Assembly (NCBI GenBank): GCA_004380135.1
Contig: QXCR01000010.1
Coordinates: 558,001-622,000, forward strand
Origin: Stemphylium vesicarium
Lineage: Eukaryota > Ascomycota > Dothideomycetes > Pleosporales > Pleosporaceae
Direction of reading: 5' to 3'
Length of the DNA stretch: 64,000 bases
Made by a program: the position numbers and the translations under genes. The notes beneath the pieces were generated by a model, which made no database searches, was not told where the DNA came from, and worked only from the letters and a program-made list of their open reading frames with translations. Positions 1-12,504 of the stretch are shown here, one piece after another. Every line of letters starts with the position of its first letter. Positions within the stretch are counted from its first letter, which is position 1.

Positions 1-1632
1 GTGCCATCTCTTCGCCCTATAGTTTGTTGTATCCAGGGCTTACATAGCGGCGGTCCACACCCATCGCTCTCTTGTCGGATCCGCGTCCGCTTCTTCGTAT
101 CCAGCCTTGACCAAGCGCCCACGCCCAGCCTTGGGAACACGTCGACCTTTGCACTATCCGACCCTCGTCCAATATCCTTTTAGTTTCGATTACTGTAACC
201 TTGCTGTTCACAAGAGCACCTCGTGTGCCAGCAGCTCCCAAAAGGGAAAGCGCCACTATCCCTACGAAGCGTCTTGCACATAAGCTCGGAAGTGACCCGA
301 CAAACCAGGTCTGCTATCGATTACGCTTACCGTCTCTTCCGCCGCTCCTTGCTTAGTGCGTACTCTGCAGCATCCACAGGGAACGCCAAACTCCAGTTCC
401 GGACTCTATCTACAATGGCGCCGAGGATTACTGGTGCCCCTCAACAGCCTCTGTAAACCATATGCATCTCACCCGTTAGTAGAGTGATCGTGATATCGGC
501 AACTTTGTCGGTGCCCCGGCCGCTGCTTACTACCATACTCGTCATAGCTACCTTATCCACAAGCTTACGGTTCGTATCCCCAGGATGCTTGTTGTCAAGG
601 TTGAAGATTGCCCATGTTCGGCACTATATACACGCCGCACCAATACCCGGGCGCTCTCCCTGTGCTATGGGCGTAACGAGGTTTATTAGTGGACCATCCA
701 TGGCTCTCCTCCCTGTTTCTCTGCCTTCATTGTGGCGGTGGGCTATGAAGGCACTTGCGAAAATATCAACGGTAATTCTTCGTGACGATGAGATCATCTC
801 AGCACTGTGTGACAACCTAATATATCCTACGGAAGGGAGAAGGCGCAATTCTCTTCCCCGGGTGCCATGCCAGCAACGCGCCCCAGCACCCGCATGGTAA
901 GATATCATGTAAGAATATAGCGCAGTCAGATACACGCAACACATAGGAGTAACAAATCCCCACTTTCATCCCCATGATCGAACATGTGTTCTCACAACAG
1001 GCGTAAGCTTAGTTATCCCGAGTGACCGCTTTGGCTCGGTTCGGTTCGGTCGAGTTGCTCTCTTTTGCTTGGCTTTTCTTCTTCTTTGTGCAGCACACTT
1101 ATAAAGCTTACCGGGAACAGCCCCCACACAAAGACCCGTTTTACTGATACGTAGTTCTGTAAGTGAACTATAGCTAGTTGAGGCATGGCTTGACGTTGAA
1201 AAGAGTCGTCGTTAGGAAAGTGACATAGTGTCTGTGAATGTGGAGGTAGATATTCCCAAGTAGTATAGACGAACTGCGCAAAGAACTTGGAGTTGGGTAG
1301 CAAATGCATTACGGGTATGATGTATTGTATAGTATAGTAATCACGAAGATTGTGACTTGCGAGTCATCAAGCGTTGGCACTTGGATGACTCTACTCAACA
1401 TAAATCTCAACAATGGTATCATGAATATTGCAGACAACCGATGGAATCTCTGTTGGCTCAGCCACAGTCGCTGCTATCACGAAGAGCTGTAGCACCTGAG
1501 CTGTTGTTCGTCATGGAAACCAGATGCGTACTCGCTAGTTGACGAGACGGGATCCTCTGGCATACGCGCCTTTTACAGGCCTAGCATCTCCCACGACTCA
1601 CTCCATCAGGGCGACGGATGAAGGGTGATTGT
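1..1632. other. No supported gene (left edge)
   Basis: I read both strands of this stretch and found no open frame with recognisable domains, no convincing exon chain, no tRNA-like T-loop and no terminal repeats. Several 60-140 codon frames exist (for example 484-900 on plus and 1013-1309 on minus), but their translations look like random composition. It probably holds the 3' flank of the DUF1295 gene, which ends at 1633, plus ordinary intergenic DNA. Confidence 0.5.
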
Positions 1633-2797
1633 TTACCTAGGCTTCACGGCGCCCTTTCCCGCCTTTGCATCCTTGACCTTTTGCTTTTCCTTGTCGGTCT
1701 GGGGCTCGTCCATGCTCTTGGTACCGAACTTGGGAAGGAATCTGCCGACGCGTTGTTGGTAAACCTTGTACTCGGGGTACTTGCCCGCACTCAGCAATTC
1801 AGTCAGCCACGTACTGGCCTGGAACAAGATCAAGTATCCAAAGGCACCAGCACCTGCCCAAGTAGCGTATGTTTCCGTCTCCAGACAGCACCACTGGTAC
1901 AGACAGACCCAAAAGGCTTGCTCAGCCGCGAAGTTTGGGTGCCGAGACCAAGCAAAAAGGCCTGTCGTATTGAAGCCGCGGTCCAGCTGCTCACGAGTGT
2001 ACCGCTTCCCGGATGGCACCTTGGCTGTCTTGTGGTATTCGTCCCTTGCATGGTAAAAGTTCCATTGAGCCTGGTCAGCGAAGAACTCAAGCACGACTAT
2101 GGCGACCATGGACCGGCCGAACAAGGAGTCGTAGGAAGTGATGTCGTTGCCGCTGACACGGTTGGCGAGAAGAAGGATGTAGGTAGGAGTAGTAATTAGC
2201 CATAGGAGGATCTACCATGGTTAGTATACCTTGAACAAGCGTGCACTTGATTTTGTAGGCTCTTACGTTTTGTCCCAGCGCGATGAAGGCGACGTTCAAG
2301 ATGAACATGGCCGGCCCGCCGATGTAGTCCTTTACAATGTTCCATCTGTAGTCCTCGCTGCCCACTTGGTATCCGCCCTTGCGCCAGTAGTTGAAGGTCA
2401 ATCGTGCGCCCCAGATGATAGAGACAGCCATGACGTGATCAAGCTTCATCGTGGGTAGCCCATTGAGATGAGCCCACAATGCGTAATGTACGTTGTAAAT
2501 GACGGGCAGCAAGCTCCATAGCCGATCCACTTGCGAGTAGTTGCGGTTGATCTCCGACACGGCAAGAACGAGAGGCGTGACAAACATGGTGGCAAAGGCC
2601 AAGGCCGACATGAGGGGATTTGTAGTGAGATACAACTCCTTCAGCGCCTGCGGGTCCGAGATGCGTGCTGCGACCTGGTACGGGAGCTCATAGAATTGGG
2701 GAAGAAAGGGCTCAACCGTCTTGAAGTAATCCGCGCACTCGGGCAGCGTCTTCACGAGCGGAAGCGCCATGTCGGTGTAGGTACGCGGATCGGGCAT
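1633..2797 (-). CDS. DUF1295 family membrane reductase-like protein (steroid 5-alpha-reductase fold)
   Basis: Two exons are inferred: 2797-2267 and 2211-1633. The 55-nt intron (2266-2212) has donor GTAAGA, an ACTAAC branch element and acceptor TAG. The joined frame gives 369 residues. Joining restores the family-typical run GQN/ILLWLITTPTYILLL across the junction, which is why I preferred this splice to reading through. The protein has several hydrophobic segments, and its C-terminal half carries the RHPNFAAEQ motif typical of DUF1295 proteins. DUF1295 is related to the C-terminal domain of steroid 5-alpha reductases and isoprenylcysteine methyltransferases. These are membrane enzymes, but the substrate of this branch is not known. 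The C-terminus is Lys-rich (KDAKAGKGAVKPR). It lies head-to-head with TOP3, 198 bp away, so they may share a promoter. Confidence 0.85.
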
Positions 2798-2963
2798 CGT
2801 CTTGTCGTGAGAGTTGAGATGTGATGTGTCGTGTCAATGGTGCCATGACCTCATGAGTCGGTGTTGCCCTGAAGATCCGGTCGCTTAGTGTCCTGCAAGG
2901 GCGCCCGTGCGGCTCTTTAACGCGCTCCTTGTAGGCCTGACGCGCTTTCACATGACCGTGAAC

Positions 2964-2984
2964 ATCGAACATCGAACATCGAAC
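2964..2984 (+). repeat. Three tandem copies of a 7-mer just upstream of TOP3
   Basis: ATCGAAC is repeated three times without mismatch, ending 11 bases before the TOP3 start codon, so it probably lies in the 5' leader. No function can be read from the sequence. Confidence 0.8.
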
Positions 2985-2995
2985 CTCTCGCCAGC

Positions 2996-5184
2996 ATGAC
3001 GCGGGTCTTGTGTGTGGCAGAGAAGCCGTCTATTGCAAAGGCAGTCGCAAATCACCTCGGCGGGCAAGCCAGGGCCGTAGGTCTTGGCTAAAGACGCAGA
3101 CCCCTCGAGACAGAAGGCTAACATGACCAGGAAAGCGTTCGGGGAGTGCAGTACGTCAAGAACTACAAATTTGACTTCCGATTCAACACTTGGGGTCAAG
3201 CTTCCGTTAGTTTTACATCCGTCATTGGGCATATCGTGGCACAAGAATTCAACGAAAGATACAAGAACTGGCACTCGTGCGCTCCCGCCTCGCTATTCGA
3301 GGCCCCCATTGTATCTGCCATAGCCACAGCGCAAAACAAAGCCATCGCCAGCAACATTGAAACCCAAGCGAGATCTGCATCCATACTGTTCATATGGACC
3401 GATTGTGATCGCGAGGGTGAGCACATCGGGACTGAGATCCGCGATATTGCCTTGAAGGTAAATCCAAACATGCAGGTTTGGCGAGCACGCTTCAGTAACA
3501 TCGAGAGAGCCCATGTCATTCAAGCTTCGCAGAACCCCATCCGCTTGGACGAAGCCCAAGCACAGGCTGTCTCAGCCCGGATTGAGATGGATCTGCGGCT
3601 TGGAGCTGCCTTTACGCGCATGCAGACGCTAGCGCTCCAAAACATGATTCCCCAACAAGGCGATGAGAAACGCAAAATGATCAGCTACGGCTCTTGCCAG
3701 TTTCCAACTTTGGGTTTTGTCGTCGATCGCTATCTACGAGTACGCAATTTCGTCCCGGAGCCGTTCTGGTACATCAAGGTGGCGCATACAAAAGACGAAA
3801 TCGAGGTCAAATTCAACTGGCGACGAAGCCACCTCTTTGACCGTATGGCCGTTATCCTCGTTTTTGAGCGCTGTCTGCTTTCCAAAACTGCAAAAGTCAC
3901 CAAAATGGCGAAGAAGCCCACGAAAAAGTGGAAGCCGCTACCTCTCACGACTGTGGAATTGCAAAAGATGGGAAGTAGATTCCTCCGCATGACGTCGCAA
4001 GATATCATGAATGTAGCCGAAGACTTGTACACAAAGGGCTGGATCAGTTACCCTCGCACAGAAACAGATCAGTTTGATCGCGGCATGGATCTGCGCGCCT
4101 TGGTCGGCAAACAGACGCAAGATGGTCGTTGGGGTCCGTTTGCGCAGAACCTGATGAATGGCGGGTTTCAGCAGCCTCGCCAAGGTCGCAACAACGACAA
4201 AGCGCACCCTCCCATTCATCCCGTCAACTATGTCGCACCCGGACAACTCAACGACAGAGAGCGAACCGTGTACGAGTTCGTTGTGCGCCGCTTCCTTGCA
4301 TGTTGTTCGGAGGATGCTGTTGGCGAGGCTACAGACATCGAAATTGAGTATGGGGGTGAAGGCTTCCATGCACATGGGCTTACCGTTATAGCAAGGAACT
4401 ACCTAGATGTATACCCTTACGACAAATGGGAAAGCAGCCAAGTACTCCCTCAGTATGCGGTTGGTGAGAGCTTTGAACCCACAGAAGCGAACATGGTGGA
4501 CGGGCAGACGACAGCACCAGGCTACCTTACCGAACCCGAGCTTATTGCGCTGATGGATGCAAACGGAATTGGCACAGATGCGACCATGGCCGAGCATATC
4601 GCCAAGATCAAACATCGCGACTATGTCATTGCGCGGCTCAAAGCGGGTGGAGCAGCTGCAGCTGTAAATGGCGCAGGTTCAAGCAGAGGCCGAGGCCGAG
4701 GATCAAGAGGAGGGCGTGGCGGACGAGGCGGTGCAGCCACTTCAGGTCAGGCCAGCGGAGGTGGTACCGGCGGGGTTCAAGAGTTCATTCCGACAACGTT
4801 GGGTGTCGCGCTTATTGAGGGATATGACAATGTGGGGTTTGAGACAAGCCTGAGCAAGCCGTTCCTCCGTAAAGAAGTAAGTGGTGCCCTGCTATTCTGC
4901 GTGGGGTGTTGGGCGTTGATGACGGAGCATGTGTGCTAATATTGTTGGTAGATGGAAGTGCAGATGAAAGCCATTTGCGAAGGCCGCAGTACGCGCAACG
5001 ACGTGGTTCAACAGAACCTGGAGCAGTACCGCGCAGTGTTTAACCGCACGGTGCAGCAGATCAACGTGTTGAAATCGGTGCGTCTCCATTTTGCAGCCGA
5101 AAATGAAATGTGTAGCCTGTCGCTAATGTGACGTCGTCTAACTAGGCCATGACCAAGTATGTGGTCAACGCGAATCACGGCTGA
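2996..5184 (+). CDS. TOP3: DNA topoisomerase III (type IA)
   Basis: Four exons: 2996-3076, 3131-4876, 4952-5077 and 5146-5184, giving 663 residues, close to yeast Top3 (656). The N-terminus MTRVLCVAEKPSIAKAV is the Toprim start with its acidic residue. The TDCDREGEHIG block is the Toprim metal site. The active-site motif is SYPRTETDQF, with catalytic Tyr at about residue 334. Introns end in CAG/TAG and have GCTAAC or CTAAC branch elements; intron 3 uses the donor GTGCGT. The enzyme passes single strands and works with a RecQ helicase and Rmi1 to dissolve recombination intermediates in the nucleus. An unusual Arg-Gly-rich stretch (about residues 543-572, SSRGRGRGSRGGRGGRGG) sits inside the conserved core rather than at the end. 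There is no C-terminal zinc-finger tail; the protein stops 12 residues into exon 4. The start is the only ATG that gives the Toprim N-terminus. Confidence 0.93.
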
Positions 5185-5802
5185 GGCATTATCCACGCAG
5201 GGCACTCTATCGACCAGCTCCTCCCGTGCGGCATGTCTTGCAGTCAGGCCTGTTGAACAAGCACGTGTTGCGTCGCTCATCAGAAAGGCGCAAAGCGAAA
5301 TCGGACCTTTCTCGCGACGGGATGGAGCCCCGCAGCACGATAACGCCAATGGGTGTTGTGGATGCGAGGCATGGAAGGACGGATGGCCAACATGAGGAGC
5401 CGATATGGGCGAGGCTGATATGGGCTATCGGCTGCAAACGGATGATGACGACCAGCCAGAAAATGAAAAGGTGACCTGGCCTCACGGCAGCGCACAGCAC
5501 AAGGCTTCACGTCGAGGCGGGTATTCCTGGCTGTTTGGTTTTTAGATTTTGCCCTGCTTCTGCGCTCCGAGTCCCTGCTGCTACGAGGGGCGAATTTCCA
5601 TGACGCTTGGGTGAGGTGTGGCCATGGTGCAGGCAGTCAGCTGGTTCCGAACCAATCAGAGAGGAGACAGGGGCACGAGCCGTAGCTTCCCGCCTGGGGG
5701 GGTTGTCAGATGCGCGTGCCTTCCTTGGTTCCAGCAGGCTTCGGAACCAGCGAGGCGGCCTTATCATAGCTTGACCCTGCCGCCATCGTAGACTCATGAC
5801 TG

Positions 5803-5834
<32 letters not shown>

Positions 5835-6214
5835 TCCATACATACAAGAGTATTCGAATCTGGCTGCTGTTGGCCTGTACTAGAACTGCAACCACCTGTT
5901 TGCTCGTCACCGCATCTACCGGCTCCCGCTTCTGCTGTTCCGGCCACGCTACCTGCATCCTCCCGTCACCGACTCGCTGATCCACATCGCCGATCGCCAG
6001 ACGTCTCGGAACGGTGAAGAGTCCAGCTCCATAGCTGCAGCTGGCCATAACAACACACCGCCAACACATTCTGGCCCATTTGTCGCTTAATTCTTCGTCG
6101 CGTAGGGCACTTCTATCACCCTCTTAAATTTCACGTCAAAATTCGAGTTGCTGCCCACCAAGTCCTCCGCGCTTCCCATCCTCTAGCCTACTCCTCTTCC
6201 CAGCGCGACTCAAC
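5185..6214. other. Intergenic between TOP3 and STB3
   Basis: This is the 3' flank of TOP3 and the upstream region of the STB3-like gene. Apart from the AC microsatellite at 5803-5830 and pyrimidine-rich DNA just before the STB3 start, I see no gene or RNA signature. Confidence 0.6.
5803..5830. repeat. (AC)14 microsatellite
   Basis: Fourteen uninterrupted AC units lie about 385 bp upstream of the STB3-like start codon, so this tract could be length-polymorphic between isolates. Confidence 0.95.
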
Positions 6215-7387
6215 ATGGCCAGCGTCGCTCGCAAGCCCATGTCCAACATTGCCATGGCCTTTGGACGCCAGGACAGTGGACATGCTACCTCCACCGGCAC
6301 TCTTCCTACGCCGCCGAGTTCCATCTCTCCTACGCTTCCCGCCCACAAGCGACGTCCCATGCCCGTAGCCGGGCGCGTCACCACGCCAGAGGAGGAGTCT
6401 ATGGATATAGACCTCCTGGATGCAGTTGAGCATGCAGCCGCGCAGGACCAGCCGTCTGCTCTGTCCAAGGAGGCCCTGGCAGGCTTGGATGCGACGCGCC
6501 AGATCACGGCGCTGATGCTGGCCAAGCACCATCTGCCCGACATCATCGTCGGCCACGGCGCAATGCCCATTCGTGAGATGATGGCGCATTTGACACACGC
6601 AGTCCCCGGCTTCTCTGGCCTGCCTCCAGCCAAGGCACGCCGCCTGGTTGTCGCTGCGCTAGAACACCGGGCCGGTGGCGGTCTACACGGAGAAGTCAAG
6701 TTCGAAAAGGTCGGCTGGGGGCGCTGGAGCGTGGCAGGCTCAGGTGCTCAGGCTCGAGGCATGCCTATTGGTGGCAAGCGCTCTGGAAATGGGCAAACAC
6801 CACCAGACAGTGTCGATAGCACCGGAGCCAGCCTCCACATACCCAAGCTGCGGAAGCAGCAACAAGGTGACGTCTACTCTGGCAGCTGGAATGCTGGGTC
6901 TTGGTCACCGCATCGCCACGACGACGACGAAGAAATGGCCGACCAGATGTCGCTGGACGACGAATCTGACGGTAGTTCCGATTCCGATTCCGCCTCGGAC
7001 ATGGAGCTGGAAGAGGAGCTAAATGACGACACGGATCAAGAGGACTGGGCGACCATGGGGCCTGAAGCCCTTCGCGAGACCCGCCGCGGTCCGCGCCGAG
7101 AAGACCGCGATTATAACTACCTAAGCCGAACACAGACGAGCAACCCGCGCTACCGGGCCATATCCGCCCAGGCCCACTCTCTGCCTCAGCCTCACATTCA
7201 TCACGCCCCTAACGCCACGCTTACGTTTCAACATTTCCTTACTGTTCCCAATGCATCCCGCGGTAATCACGTCGTGAACGCGGGCAACTCTCCCACTCTT
7301 GTTTTCACTCCATCTTCCGCGGCCGTTGCCGGGTCCGGCGCCGAGCGTGATGCCATCGAAGCTCTCATCGCCATGGGCTCCATGTAA
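6215..7387 (+). CDS. STB3: STB3-like Sin3-binding DNA-binding protein
   Basis: A single exon of 390 residues. Residues about 91-180 form the Stb3 domain: the helix starting DATRQITALMLAKHHLPD, then PGFSGLPPAKARRLVVAALE, and closing with EVKFEKVGWGRW. In yeast, Stb3 binds the ribosomal RNA processing element in promoters of ribosome biogenesis genes and recruits the Sin3 histone deacetylase under TOR control; the same nuclear role is inferred here. The N-terminus holds a Ser/Thr/Pro-rich phosphorylatable region. Residues about 235-275 are highly acidic (DDDEEMADQMSLDDESDGSS and beyond), and the C-terminal third is disordered. The start follows a pyrimidine-rich leader in good context (CAACATGGCC). 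The gene converges on CLU1. Confidence 0.9.
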   Translation: MASVARKPMSNIAMAFGRQDSGHATSTGTLPTPPSSISPTLPAHKRRPMPVAGRVTTPEEESMDIDLLDAVEHAAAQDQPSALSKEALAGLDATRQITALMLAKHHLPDIIVGHGAMPIREMMAHLTHAVPGFSGLPPAKARRLVVAALEHRAGGGLHGEVKFEKVGWGRWSVAGSGAQARGMPIGGKRSGNGQTPPDSVDSTGASLHIPKLRKQQQGDVYSGSWNAGSWSPHRHDDDEEMADQMSLDDESDGSSDSDSASDMELEEELNDDTDQEDWATMGPEALRETRRGPRREDRDYNYLSRTQTSNPRYRAISAQAHSLPQPHIHHAPNATLTFQHFLTVPNASRGNHVVNAGNSPTLVFTPSSAAVAGSGAERDAIEALIAMGSM

Positions 7388-8563
7388 CGTCTTTGTCAAC
7401 TATCAAGTGCGCATTGCCACTTTCTTGTTTTCGTTCAACTTTATTTTTATTCCGGGCCATTTCCACCCTGAACGAGCATCTAACATTCAACATTCTCACA
7501 TTTTGGACATGGGGCGGCGCAAACACTTGAAGAACGTGGGGGAACGTTCTCATTGGTTTTTGCTTGTTATTTAATGCCCAGGGGGTTCCTTCCGGTTAGA
7601 TTACGTTGGCATAAACTCCCTCCCCTCGATTCTCGATTTGCATGGTTCTGGTATGCAATTGGGACGGATCCGTCAAGTGCTGATGTGGATCATATGGATT
7701 TTTGTTTTCTTCTCGTTCTTTGACTTGGCTGCTCTATGACTCTTTGTCGAGGTTATGCATGTCACATTGGGCAAAACATGCGTGCGACATTTGCTCCTTT
7801 GTATATACTGCCTTTGTATCTACCACTCTACTCTTACTCTAGAAATGGTCGAGATGCTAGCAAGTGGTCGCCCTCGTCGCTTGTCGACTTACAGGGTGGT
7901 TGGTGGCTGATGAATATCAATACAAGAGTCATGACCCCGTCATTTAACCTTTTTCCACGGCGTGGCCATCGTGGCCACGCCGGAATCTGAGCTTGTTATA
8001 CCCCCCTCGCTGAACAACAACATCAGTCATTATCATCATGCTCGGCATTTTTGAAAGAAGACCATCACACAAGACTATGTGATAGCATATTCATGCAAGA
8101 AAAAGAGGAGATGATTTGCCATTTGCTATTTGATACATGTAGTCATTCATCATCGTCAATACACATAACCTATTCACGTTGCCCAACCCATATGTACACG
8201 ACCTATAGCCCCGCCTTTTCTGTTTTCAGCCCAACTTTTTTTCCTTGTACCATGGTCCATCCTTGTGTGTACAACGCGACATTGTGGGCCGGAAGAGGAA
8301 GACTTGTTCTACCTTCGCACCACCCAAGGCCGTAAATGAACCGATAAGAAAACTCCGAGAATTCGCAGGCCCAGACCAAGCAAGGAACATGTGTGTGTGT
8401 GTGTGAAGCCAAAGAAAACAACCAAACCACCAATGCTGCGTCACGCCCGAGTGTCGCGAATCCAAGAAAAGATGTTCGTACAACTTCAAGACATGATGAG
8501 AAATGTGTATGCTTTTAGTCCATCTCATTTCGTTCGCAAGCATAGGAAAGAGGACATGGCTCA
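7388..8563. other. Intergenic between convergent STB3 and CLU1
   Basis: Both flanking genes end here, so this should be two 3' untranslated regions plus spacer. A (GT)7 run lies at 8391-8404. I see no additional gene. Confidence 0.6.
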
Positions 8564-11500
8564 TTAGGTCTGCTTTGTCCTCTTTTTGGGGTTGGTTTGA
8601 GTCTTCTTCGATGACGTCTTTGGCGCATCTCCCTCAATGTACTTCAAGAGATCCTCAATCTTGCGCTGATCGACACGGCTGTTGCCACTCCGTTGACCGG
8701 CTGCAGCGGCTGCAGCATCGCTGGCTGATGGCGCAGCAGCGGCTGGCCGGAGAGGATTACGGCCGGCGAGGGGCATACGAATCCTGCCCTTGGCAACATC
8801 GTTGAGCTGCTTAGCTTGGGAGACGGCGCTTTGAGTGAGTTGCTCGAGCCAACTCTCAGCTTCCTTGGTGTTGCGGTCATCGGCGCCGAGGACCTCCTTG
8901 AAAATGTTGTACGACTCGCGCATGCGGTTGACACTGCCTCGCATGTCCTTATCAAGGGCAAAAGCCTGAGCAGTCTGGAAAAGCAGGGTGGCGGTGTTGA
9001 TCGAGGTTTTACCCGAAACCTCTTCACAGATAGCGAGAGATGCTTCAAACCAGACACGAGACTCGTGGTACTGCTTCATCGATTGCAACATCACAGCAGC
9101 GTTATTGAGCGTTGTGATGGAATCGGGATGATCAGGTCCGTAGATAATCTTCCACAACTCAAGCGCATGACGCAGGTATATGAGAGCCGCCTTGGTGTTA
9201 CCCGAAGCATGCTCAAAGAGGCCCAGGTTGAGATAAGCAAGCAGAGTGTCAGCGTGATCAACACCAAGAGTCCGTTCAGACACAATGACGGCCTTGTGTG
9301 CAAGTTCAAGAGCCGAGACCTTGTCTTCCAGGTTGAATAGGAGGTTAGACAACGTGTGGTAGGCTTTGGCAACTTCTGGGTGGAGTACACCGTAGATTTG
9401 CTCGTGTAGCTGCAATGACTCCAGGAGCAATTCTTGTCCAAGCTCCTTCTGGTCTTGAGCAACTGACATGCGACCAGCCTCGAGTGCCTCTTCAGCCAAC
9501 AAGCTCTTTGGCGAAGCCTCCTTGATGACAGGAACGATGTTCAAGATGTCATCCGCGTGGAAAGTTTGCGGCGCAAGGGTAACCGTGGGACTAGCTGCGC
9601 GTGCCGGTGGTGTGTTCTTGTTCTTCTTCTTCTTGCTCGAAGACGTAGCTTGGCCGTTGGTGGATGGTGCACTTGGCTTCTCAGTGGGCAAACTGTTGGC
9701 GAAGGCCTCCTTAGTGAAGGCGTACTGCTTGCTCTCCAACTGCAGGCCGAGCTTGAGTGAAATCTCACGAAGCATTTGCATCTCCTTGCCAGACTCGATC
9801 CACGACTGGCCCAAATCATAGCGGTAACGCAGCGCGACCTGAGCGATGACCTCCTTCTTGAGTATCTCTGGTGTGATTTGCTCGAAGCTAAAGTCAGCCT
9901 CAGTGTACATGGCTTTGAGGCTAGCGTCGCACTCAGGCACAGGTTTGGCGCTAACTTCAGCTCCCAAAAGGCAGTTGAGGAGATGTGCAGCGGCTGGCGC
10001 AGTAAAGGGCGCGGGTACATTTCGCAACTTGGAGTTTGCGAAGTGCTTAAACCCGCGTGCGATCATTTCTTGGGTGATAAGACGCTTAAGAGCTTGAAGC
10101 CTTGGGTCAGGCTTGTCAGCCAGTTCAACGAGCTTTCCGAGGTAGCGGATGTTAACACCACGCTTGTGTAAAAGGTTGCTGAGCGACTGGCCATCCATGG
10201 GGAACCCAACTTCGCCGTCCTTGATCTCCTGGATCATGCGAGGAATGACCTCTGATGTGAGGTGCTCACAAGCAGCGCGGACTTCAGCCTCATCCTGAGC
10301 CCACTCCTTCTTGTCTTCTTCTGACTGCGGATTCTGGCCCGAGAAGACATCAGGGTTCAAAGCAAAGGAGAAGCCTGTGATATCAACGCGCCCTTGCTCG
10401 GCATCCTCAGCATCAGGCTTCTTCTCAGCAGCGGCCTTCTTCACGGCCTTCTTCTCTTCTTTTGTCAGTTTCTTGGTCCTGGGCTTCTCTTCGGCGTCTG
10501 ATTCTTCCTCGGAATCTTCAGAGTCTTCTTCTTCTTCTGAAGACTCTTCTTCTGATGAGCTTTCCTCGTCTTTGACTTCTTTCTTAGCTGTGTTCTCGGT
10601 CTTCTTGGCAAGCTCATTCTTGACATATTCGCGTAGCTTGAGTCTGTAATACGACTCGACAAGCTCGGGGCGAAGAGTGGCCATTCGGTGGGGGTAGTCC
10701 TTGTCTTTCGGCTTTGCCTCGCCCTCCTCTCCAGGCTCAGTCCAATATGCCTCTATCCATGCGACATCGAGTGGGGTCAGGCGGTAGAGATCCAAGGCAT
10801 ATCGCCTGCCATCAGTGCCAATCAAGCCCTTGGTCTCGACACTGCCCTCGAGTTCATGGCGAACGTTGTCCTTGTCCCAAACTGGATGCTTCTTCACCCG
10901 TAGTGCATTCGAAAGCTGCTCGAAGAGGGGCACAAAGGATTTGTCGTCTGCTACAATCTCTTTGCCCTCAACCGCACCGTAGTCGATCTGATGCTCTCCA
11001 GGGTCGCGCTGCTTGAAGATACCGGGAACGATGCTCTGACCCACGATACGCTTTCCTTGGTAGTCCACAACGACCGTTCCGGAAGTGAAAAGGTTCTGGA
11101 TGTCAAGGTTGTTGACAGCACGCACACCGAAGACATCTTTGCCTACCGCGACGCGAGCAGCTTCATCTCCACCTTCTGCGCCAAATGTGCCGACACCATC
11201 AGCGCCAAACGAGTAAAAGATGTTGTTGTAGACGAAGATTTGCGCGTCTTTGGCCTCTGTGGGGTTCAGGGGCGCAATCTCGCCCCGTGCTACCAACATG
11301 GCACCACGAGTGGCTGCGTCGTTGTAATCGGCGAACAGCTTGGAGGTGAGGCGCTCGCGGAAGACACGGTCGTGAACAGCCTCCTTTGGCATTTCCCTGG
11401 TGGACTGGAACTCCTCATTCCAATCGCGGAGGGTCTCGGTGTTCTCCACGCCCGATATCAGATAGCTCTCCTGTGTCCGAGCAAGATCTGGCTGATGCGG

Positions 11501-12504
11501 GGTAAGCGATGAGGTTGGTGGAGGGACCAGCCATGGGTTCGCGGGGATGGCATTGGAGAGCTGGAAGATGGTAAGCAACTCCTTCTTAGAATTGTGCTCG
11601 AGCAATTCCGGGAAAGATGAGCGGAAAGAGGGCGACAGCTCTTCAAGCAGAGTCAGCAGCGAGTGGGCACGCTTGTCCTTGGGCGCCTGTCGCGGGAAGG
11701 GATCGAAGCTAGCATTAGACGACTTATTGACGTAGAAGCCTGAAGCGTGGCTGGTGATATGGTGTTGCTCGTTCTCGTTGGTAGTGACGACAATGTACAA
11801 CAGATGGCCCTTGGAGCGGAGGTGGTACGGGGGCGGGTTCCAGGGCGAGACGGCAATGGACTTGATGGTCTTGGGCGCGACTTCTGGAGGCGGGGGCAGC
11901 AGCTTGTTCACCTGGCCGGGCGCCTTGAAGTCGTAGTCTGCCAGCGGCGACTGCTCCGGGCCATCCTGCTTGGGCTTGAGGATGTGCTCATGGCCCACGG
12001 TGTCGTGTAGTGAAAGGCCAGCCATGAGGCCATGCAGCGCATCGGTGCGGTCACCAGCAGCGCCAATGAGCTCGCGCACACGGACGACGTGTAACCTGGC
12101 CTCTTTCTCCGTGTATGGGTCCTCAACCAGGGTCAGGACCGAGTCCTGCTTGAGGTCCTTGACCTCGGAAAGCTCAACATAGTCGTTGATTCGCTCGCCG
12201 TTGTGCTCGAGGTGGAAGCACGAATATTGGAACGTGTGTGGCGTCTCGATGATGGATTGACGGAGATCCTGCACCTGCTCGGCCGTCGAGATGGTCATGG
12301 GCATCTCAAACGGCGCGTGGGGAAGCTTGATGGTGACTTGGAAGATGTCTTGGAGCCATTAGCTACGCTGCTGCTGGCCGCGGCCTTCTAATTGCACCTA
12401 CTGTCTGGCGCCTGGCCATTGGCGCCATCATCTTGAACATTGTCTCCGGTAGTCTTGGAGACTGGCTCGAGTTCGGGCATTGAAGCCTCATCGTTGGCCG
12501 CCAT
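8564..12504 (-). CDS. CLU1: CLU1/TIF31 clustered mitochondria protein
   Basis: Two exons, 12504-12402 and 12348-8564, give 1295 residues. The 53-nt intron (12401-12349) has donor GTAGGT, a GCTAAT branch element and acceptor AAG. Splicing yields APDN/IFQVTIKLPHAPFEM, the family's usual N-terminal ubiquitin-like segment, which the long single frame alone would miss. The order is: CLU N-terminal domain (about 40-120), central CLU domain (about 370-620), a very acidic Ser/Glu stretch (about 625-655), the eIF3-p135-like region, then tetratricopeptide-like repeats (about 1040-1195). The tail is Ala- and Lys-rich. The cytosolic protein binds mRNAs for nuclear-encoded mitochondrial proteins and keeps mitochondria distributed; yeast Clu1 also co-purifies with eIF3. 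It is divergent from the mitochondrial NTPase gene with 736 bp between start codons. Confidence 0.93.

Noticed and set aside
484..900. 138-codon plus frame near the left edge
   Set aside because: No domain, signal peptide or exon partner, and the composition looks random.
1618..2199. 193-codon plus frame antisense to the DUF1295 gene
   Set aside because: It overlaps the second exon of a recognisable family protein; there is no independent support.
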